Of a DNA stretch of 64,000 bases, positions 59,284 to 64,000 are shown piece after piece; the first letter of the stretch is position 1; each line of letters begins with the position of its first letter. The notes below the pieces were generated by a model, which was given only the letters and a program-made list of their open reading frames with translations, ran no database searches and was not told the DNA's origin. Where the stretch lies: contig JBBHKE010001863.1 of the NCBI GenBank assembly GCA_037447655.1, forward strand, positions 1 through 64,000, given 5' to 3'. The translations under genes and the position numbers were made by a program. This DNA comes from Zygnema cylindricum. Taxonomy: Eukaryota > Streptophyta > Zygnematophyceae > Zygnematales > Zygnemataceae.

Positions 59284-61990
59284 GTAGGCACAGAGTTTTA
59301 GATTATGGGCCCACCATCTAGGGTGCCGATATTTGATATATCAAACTTTCTTTATTGGGATATTATGATGGAAGTGGCTCTCTTTGAGAAGCACGTATGG
59401 GGCATAATATCGAGACATATTCGATGCCCACCACCACGATGGTTTGGAGGAACACATTTTTTGGTACCTCCACAACTACAGCCTGCAAAACATCTACCAC
59501 AATCACTGAGGATAGTGAGGAAGGGGAGGACAATATCAATTGCAACACCACCACCAACGATGACAGGGAGTCTGACCGAAAGGTCAAAGTATGAAAAGTG
59601 GCACTATGAGGACACTGCTGCTTAACACTTAATTCTTAAAAGTGTAGTAAAAGGCATTGCTATTCACCTTCTGAAAATAAGGTCCTCCTCTCAAATTTAG
59701 GAGTCACTAGTAAACAAATATAAGAGTGGGTCATTGCAGCAACAGCAGATGGCAGAAAATTTGATTTCAGCTTATATTTATAAGGGAGGAAGTATGAATG
59801 ATTATCGCAATGACTTAGCACGCTTATTTGCAGAACTAGAGAGTGCAGGTAATGCATGGTTTGAGAGAGAAAGAGTGAATACATTGATGATGAAACTACT
59901 TAAAGAGTATGAGAATATAATTAACAGATTGCAGCGAATAGGTGATAGCAATTGGAATTGGGATGATACAGTGGAGATGATTTTAGTGAAAGAAAATACC
60001 ATAAAACTAAGGAGAAGAAATTCAAGTGTGGAAACACTAACTGCAAGATCTAATTGGCAGAAGCGTGATGAGAAAAAAGGAAAGGATCTTTATCGATATT
60101 TTAGTGGAAGATGAGAAGGAGGTGGTAGATCTGACCAAAGAGGAGAAGAGCTCCACGAGGTGAATTATGTCACTTCTGCAAGAAAGTGAGACACTAAACG
60201 ACAAATTCTGCAAGAAACCGAGACACTATACGGCAGATTCTGTCACACTTGCATGTCTCTGACTAAATTATGGGCAAAATACCTCAAAGGATAAAGGAAA
60301 GAAAAAGGCTTTTCTGAATCAGGTTCATGAAATGCAAGAAGAGGAAGCAACCGAACCGAAAGAAGAGATTGAGGAGCTCATCCCTAATCCGGAAACCACT
60401 GAGAAACATGTCGATGTTCCAAAGAGGCTGGAATGTGCTTTCCGAGGTAAGAGGGATCCACTCAAGGATGGCTAGATCATAGACTTGGGGGCCTCCATGC
60501 GTATGTGCAAGGATAAGAGGTGGTTCACTAAATTGAGGAAAATTCCAATAGTTGAGATAGAGTACGGAGATGGTAGAGTAGAAACCACAAGTCTTGTTGG
60601 ATCTGTTAACTTAAAGGTTTCAGGTGATGGGAAGGCCTCAATTATAACACTCTCAATTTTTATTTATATTCCATATCTCAGTAAGAATTTTGTCTCTACA
60701 TCTGTAGTAGATAACAAAGAAATTGAAATAAGAAATATGAAAAAAATATTCACAACTAGCTTTGATGATGAGGTTTATTCTAGAGTTGAGAAAGGAAGTG
60801 AAAGAATGTTTAGAGTTGTACTTTTAAATAAAATAGTGTTCTCTACTCGTGTGAAAGTGATATGATGTTATGGCACAAAAGGTAGGGGCATGCGCATCTA
60901 GATAGATAAAAAAAAATAAAAAAAAATGAATTAAGTTTGGAGATGATAAAACTTCAGATGATTCCATAGATGATTGCATTGGGTGTGCTTAAGGAGAGAT
61001 TCATACACTTCCTTTCCCAAAGGCATCTACAATTAGAAGAGAGAAAGTATTAGATCTAATACACACTTATGTTTGGGGACCTCCTAGGTATGCTTCACAT
61101 GGGGGAAAAAAAAATGCTAACCATAACGGATGACTAGTCCAGATACACTAAGGTAAACTTTCTCAGACATAAGTCAAAAGTATTAGGATACTTCAACGAA
61201 TACAAAGTATGGAGTGAAAGATTACAAGAGACCTCAATAAAAAAAAAAAAAGTGGTAATGGGAAAAAATACACCTCAACGGAGTTTGAAGAGTTTCTTAA
61301 AGGGGAATGAATTAATGATGAAAAAATTGTCGCTTACAATCCAAAACAAAATAGAGTAGCACAAAGAGTTAATAGAAATCTAGGGGATATGTGCAAAAGT
61401 ATGCTAATTGATACGAGGATAGGAATGCAATTTTGGGGTAAGTCTATGAACTACACTAACTTTATCAAAAGCAAAGCCTTAACTTCAACAAATTAGAAGA
61501 AAACACCTTATGAGAGGTGGACAGAAAAAAAACCGAATTTTTCTAGTGAGAGAGTGTTCATAAGTCAAGTCTACAGTTTAGATTCAGATAAAACTAAATG
61601 GAAGCTAGAGACAAGAGGGAAACTATGATATCTTCTACGATATGAATAGAGCACTAAAAGATATCGAGTGTATGATAGGAAAAAGAAATATATAATATTG
61701 GTATAACACTTCGCAGTGATGAATGAAGGAAATTCCATTGATCCTTTCATATATAACAAAAAAGTCAAAAGTAGATTTGTACCAAATCAATTTTTTAACT
61801 TTGACTTTGGAATAAGTGAGAAGAAAAATAAAGAAAAGGAAGAATCTGTAAATTTACCAAAAGTGGAAGAAAGAACTCCATTCAGGATAACACCTCAATA
61901 CGAAGTGTAAACCGGTGTAGCACTTGATGAGACACCAAAATTGAGAGAAATAAGAGCTAGAAATATCCCTAAACGAAACCCGAGAATGCC
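59284..61990 (+). mobile_element. Decayed Ty1-copia element: PBS, gag, protease, integrase remnants
   Basis: TAGGCACAGAGTTTTAGATT (about 59285-59304) resembles a degenerate initiator-tRNA primer-binding site and is followed at once by ATG (59305) and a gag start (FDISNFLYWDIMMEVALFEK). Gag continues at 59734-60114 (YRNDLARLFAELESAGNAWF; LLKEYENIINRLQ). A worn zinc knuckle (CHFCKKVRH) lies at about 60170. The protease (about 60480-60860) has DLGAS for the usual DSGAS and FVSTSVVDNKEIEI. Integrase remnants run 60960-61560 with many stops. The integrase-RT linker (LREIRARNIPKRNPRMPSIP) ends near 62000. Confidence 0.85.
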
Positions 61991-62566
61991 TTCCATACCA
62001 GCGTGACATTTTAAAGGGGGAAGAAGATGTAGCAAACGGCTCCAACAAAGACAAATGAATAACCAACTCACAAAGATGTCTCACCCGGATGAGCCTCAGA
62101 TATATGCAATTCTGAGACCTCCATAGGTCCTCAGTATGGGCAACTCACATGAAGCCCCTATGAGAACCTTAACCGTTTTGATGTTGGACAGGAATAACCT
62201 TCACACGAAAGACAAAAACTCTGCCCACCTTCACCATTACAAAGAAAAGACTTCCTTGAGTCGATAGCAAAAAGAATCTATGAGTTTTCTCCCTTGAGCA
62301 GTAAGTTATGAAGTGTGAAAGTTGACCTTTTGTACATAAGCACTCTGGGAGAGAGGCGGCTACCTACCAAATTTTTTAAGTCCTATATCCCTCTCTAAAC
62401 CCTCTACTACTAGAGTACAATACCAATCAGAAGACTGTGTCGTACAGAAAGGTATAGGTGCCGAAGTACTTTATGTACGGCCATCGTACGACACGGCTGA
62501 AATGTTTTGCTGCTTGCCATATCCGGATAAGTTCCCATATTCACCTGAGATGTCGCAAGCCAATGA

Positions 62567-63445
62567 TGTCGTGCCACGTGGCGCTTGACATGGCAGTGAT
62601 CGAAAACCGCCAAAGCGCCTATTCCGCGATCTCGACACCTATCGTAGCTGTTTGATCAAAACCGGCTTTTGATCTTAACCGTCGAAAATCAATGCGCGAT
62701 ATTTGTTTCGCCGTCGAATATCACTGCGTGGTATTTGTTTCGGCGTCAAAAGAATTCGCGGTATTCGTTTCGCGAAGTATCGTAAGCTGTACGTATATTC
62801 TTACTGCGTTTATGTTACATGTCTGTTCGCGCCGTTAAATGAATTAATGTGTAAGTACATCTTCAAATACTTATCAAACCCCATATAGCTTAGCACTGAT
62901 CCTAGACTATAGGATAAATTTACCGGCTATTGCTGATTGCTGGACGGTAGGTACCAAAATCGAATCCTGGGTTCGTCAAGTATATTCTGGTAAACTTACC
63001 AAAATCTACTGCCTGTTTCTCACTGATGTCGTGCCACGTGGCGCTTGACGTGGCAATGACCCAAAACCGCCAAAGCGCCTATTCCACGATCTCGACAACT
63101 ATCGTGGCTGTTCGATCAAAACCGGCTTTTGATTCTAGCCGTCGAAAATCAATACGCGATATTTGTTTCGCCGTAAAAAAAAAACGCGGTATTCGTTTCG
63201 CGAAGTATCCTAAGTTGTACGTATATTCTTACTGTGTTTATGTTACATGTCTGTTCGCGCCGTTAAATAAATTAATGTGTAAGTACATCTTTAAATACTT
63301 ATCAAGCCCCATATAGCTTAGCACTGATCCTAGACTATAGGATAAAGTTACCGGCTATTGCTGATTGCTAGACGGTAGGTACCAGGATCGAATCCTGGGT
63401 CCGTCAAGTATATTTTGGTAAACCTACCAAAATCTACTGCCTCTT
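62567..63445 (+). repeat. Tandem direct duplication, 459-bp unit
   Basis: Unit 1 is 62567-63025 and unit 2 is 63026 to about 63445. Both start ATGTCGTGCCACGTGGCGCT and end ATCTACTGCCT..TTTCTC. They differ by substitutions and a ~40-bp deletion in unit 2 (the CGTCGAATATCACTGCGTGG region). Confidence 0.92.
63354..63415 (+). other. tRNA T-arm-like hairpin in repeat unit 2
   Basis: GACGG (6 bases) CCAGG-ATCGAAT-CCTGG (2 bases) CCGTC forms two coaxial stems, and GGATCGAATCC resembles a pol III B box. A box-A-like TAGCTTAGCAC lies about 75 bases upstream, too far for an ordinary tRNA. The unit 1 version (62940-62990) has lost some of the pairing. Confidence 0.4.
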
Positions 63446-63599
63446 TCTCTCTCTCTCGACAGCATAGGCAGCCATGGCTGTAGCTCCCTCTCTAACCTTC
63501 AGTGACTGCGACAAGTGTGGGAGCTGAAGAGAGGAGTTAGAGGCAAATTGCCTCTGCTTTTTTTTTTGCATTTCATTTTACATGTTTAGACCTAGAAAA

Positions 63600-64000
63600 C
63601 ACTAAAACAACCATTAATTTCTACAATATACTTAGAGGCAATAAATACTCCAGATTGTAATCAATAGATAACTGCCATAATAAGGAAATGGCTTCCATTA
63701 TGGAAGCGAATACATAAGAACTGCTAGATTGTCCACCAGACCGAAAACCAATTGGATGTAAGTGGGTTTTTAAACTTAAGCTAAACCTAGATAAAACCAT
63801 TAAGAGATACAAGGCCAAATTGATTGCTAAAGGTTACACTTAAAAAGAGGTCATAGACTATGAAGAAACCTTTGCACCAATAGTCATATTTCCTTCAGTT
63901 AGAATCCTCTTATGGTTAATCGCAGTAGAGGATATTGAAACACGCCAAATAGATATAAAAGTCCCATTTTTACACAAAAAATTGGAATAAAAAATTTACA
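63600..64000 (+). pseudogene. Ty1-copia reverse transcriptase (RVT_2) 5' fragment
   Basis: The reading MASIMEANT, stop, ELLDCPPDRKPIGCKWVFKL, then IKRYKAKLIAKGYT, stop, KEVIDYEETFAPIVIFPSVR and IDIKVPFLHKKLE is the N-terminal part of copia RT, with small frame changes and stops. It runs off the window's right edge and probably belongs to the element at 59284. Confidence 0.88.

Larger units (their letters stand above)
62008..63600 (+). repeat. Insertion or rearranged segment splitting the copia pol region
   Basis: A purine tract AAAGGGGGAAGAAGA at about 62012-62026 is followed by TGTAGCAAACGG, which could be a polypurine tract plus LTR start. The segment separates the integrase linker from the RT fragment at 63600 and holds a tandem 459-bp repeat. 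Origin not resolved. Confidence 0.5.

Noticed and set aside
63311-63415. Functional tRNA gene
   Set aside because: Only a T-arm-like stem and a box-A-like motif are present. Their spacing is too large and no D or anticodon arm can be drawn.

Overview
The window is nuclear DNA from a land plant. It has long GT-AG introns with strong polypyrimidine tracts, a TEY-type plant MAP kinase, plastid-type metabolic genes of green lineages, and many plant transposon families (Ty1-copia, LINE-like, hAT, pogo-like, MITEs). The LINE-like reverse transcriptase family (A box 'VLQVDISNA', C box 'ADDTHI') is one I associate with bryophytes, lycophytes and ferns, so a non-flowering land plant is my best guess. 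That is inference. Four 10-N assembly gaps (12646-12655, 32991-33000, 44129-44138, 55022-55031) all fall in or next to repeats, so the local order around them is not secure.

Layout: (1) 377-3435 (+), 3' part of a coproporphyrinogen III oxidase gene, with one conserved exon absent and a missing splice donor. (2) 4734-6910, a decayed LINE-like element. (3) 6047-12645 and 15789-22279, a ~6.5 kb direct duplication. Each copy holds a two-exon gene for an atypical helix-loop-helix protein (288 aa, acidic, no basic region) and one minus-strand exon of an unknown gene. Between them lie an assembly gap and a gag-only copia-like remnant. (4) 22280-23920, further LINE 3' fragments in both orientations. 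(5) 26115-28324 (-), an intact MAP kinase of 369 aa in two exons. (6) 29321-36970 (+), an 11-exon gene for a 607-aa lipid-A-disaccharide-synthase-like glycosyltransferase of the cyanobacterial/plant type, divergent from the kinase. (7) 38750-39319 (-), a GNAT acetyltransferase similar to plastid GNATs. (8) 39500-50700, a dense transposon cluster: two copies of an element carrying an unrecognised 380-aa acidic/coiled-coil ORF, MITEs, 112-bp 'GCGACGAC' repeat arrays, a broken pogo-like DDE transposase, and several arrays of the 10-bp unit TTTTTTAGGG. (9) 52740-55600, a broken hAT element between ~530-bp inverted arms. (10) 59284-64000, a decayed Ty1-copia element interrupted by a tandem 459-bp repeat.

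The host genes do not form an operon or one pathway. Coproporphyrinogen oxidase, the LpxB-like enzyme and the GNAT all belong to families usually sited in plastids, while the kinase and HLH protein are regulatory. From about 39.5 kb to the right edge I see only repeats and transposon remains. The best candidates for something undescribed are the element with the 380-aa ORF next to a pogo-like transposase, the TTTTTTAGGG arrays (the same unit as the unusual telomere reported from Cestrum), and the stop-free, length-divisible-by-3 intron kept in both HLH gene copies.
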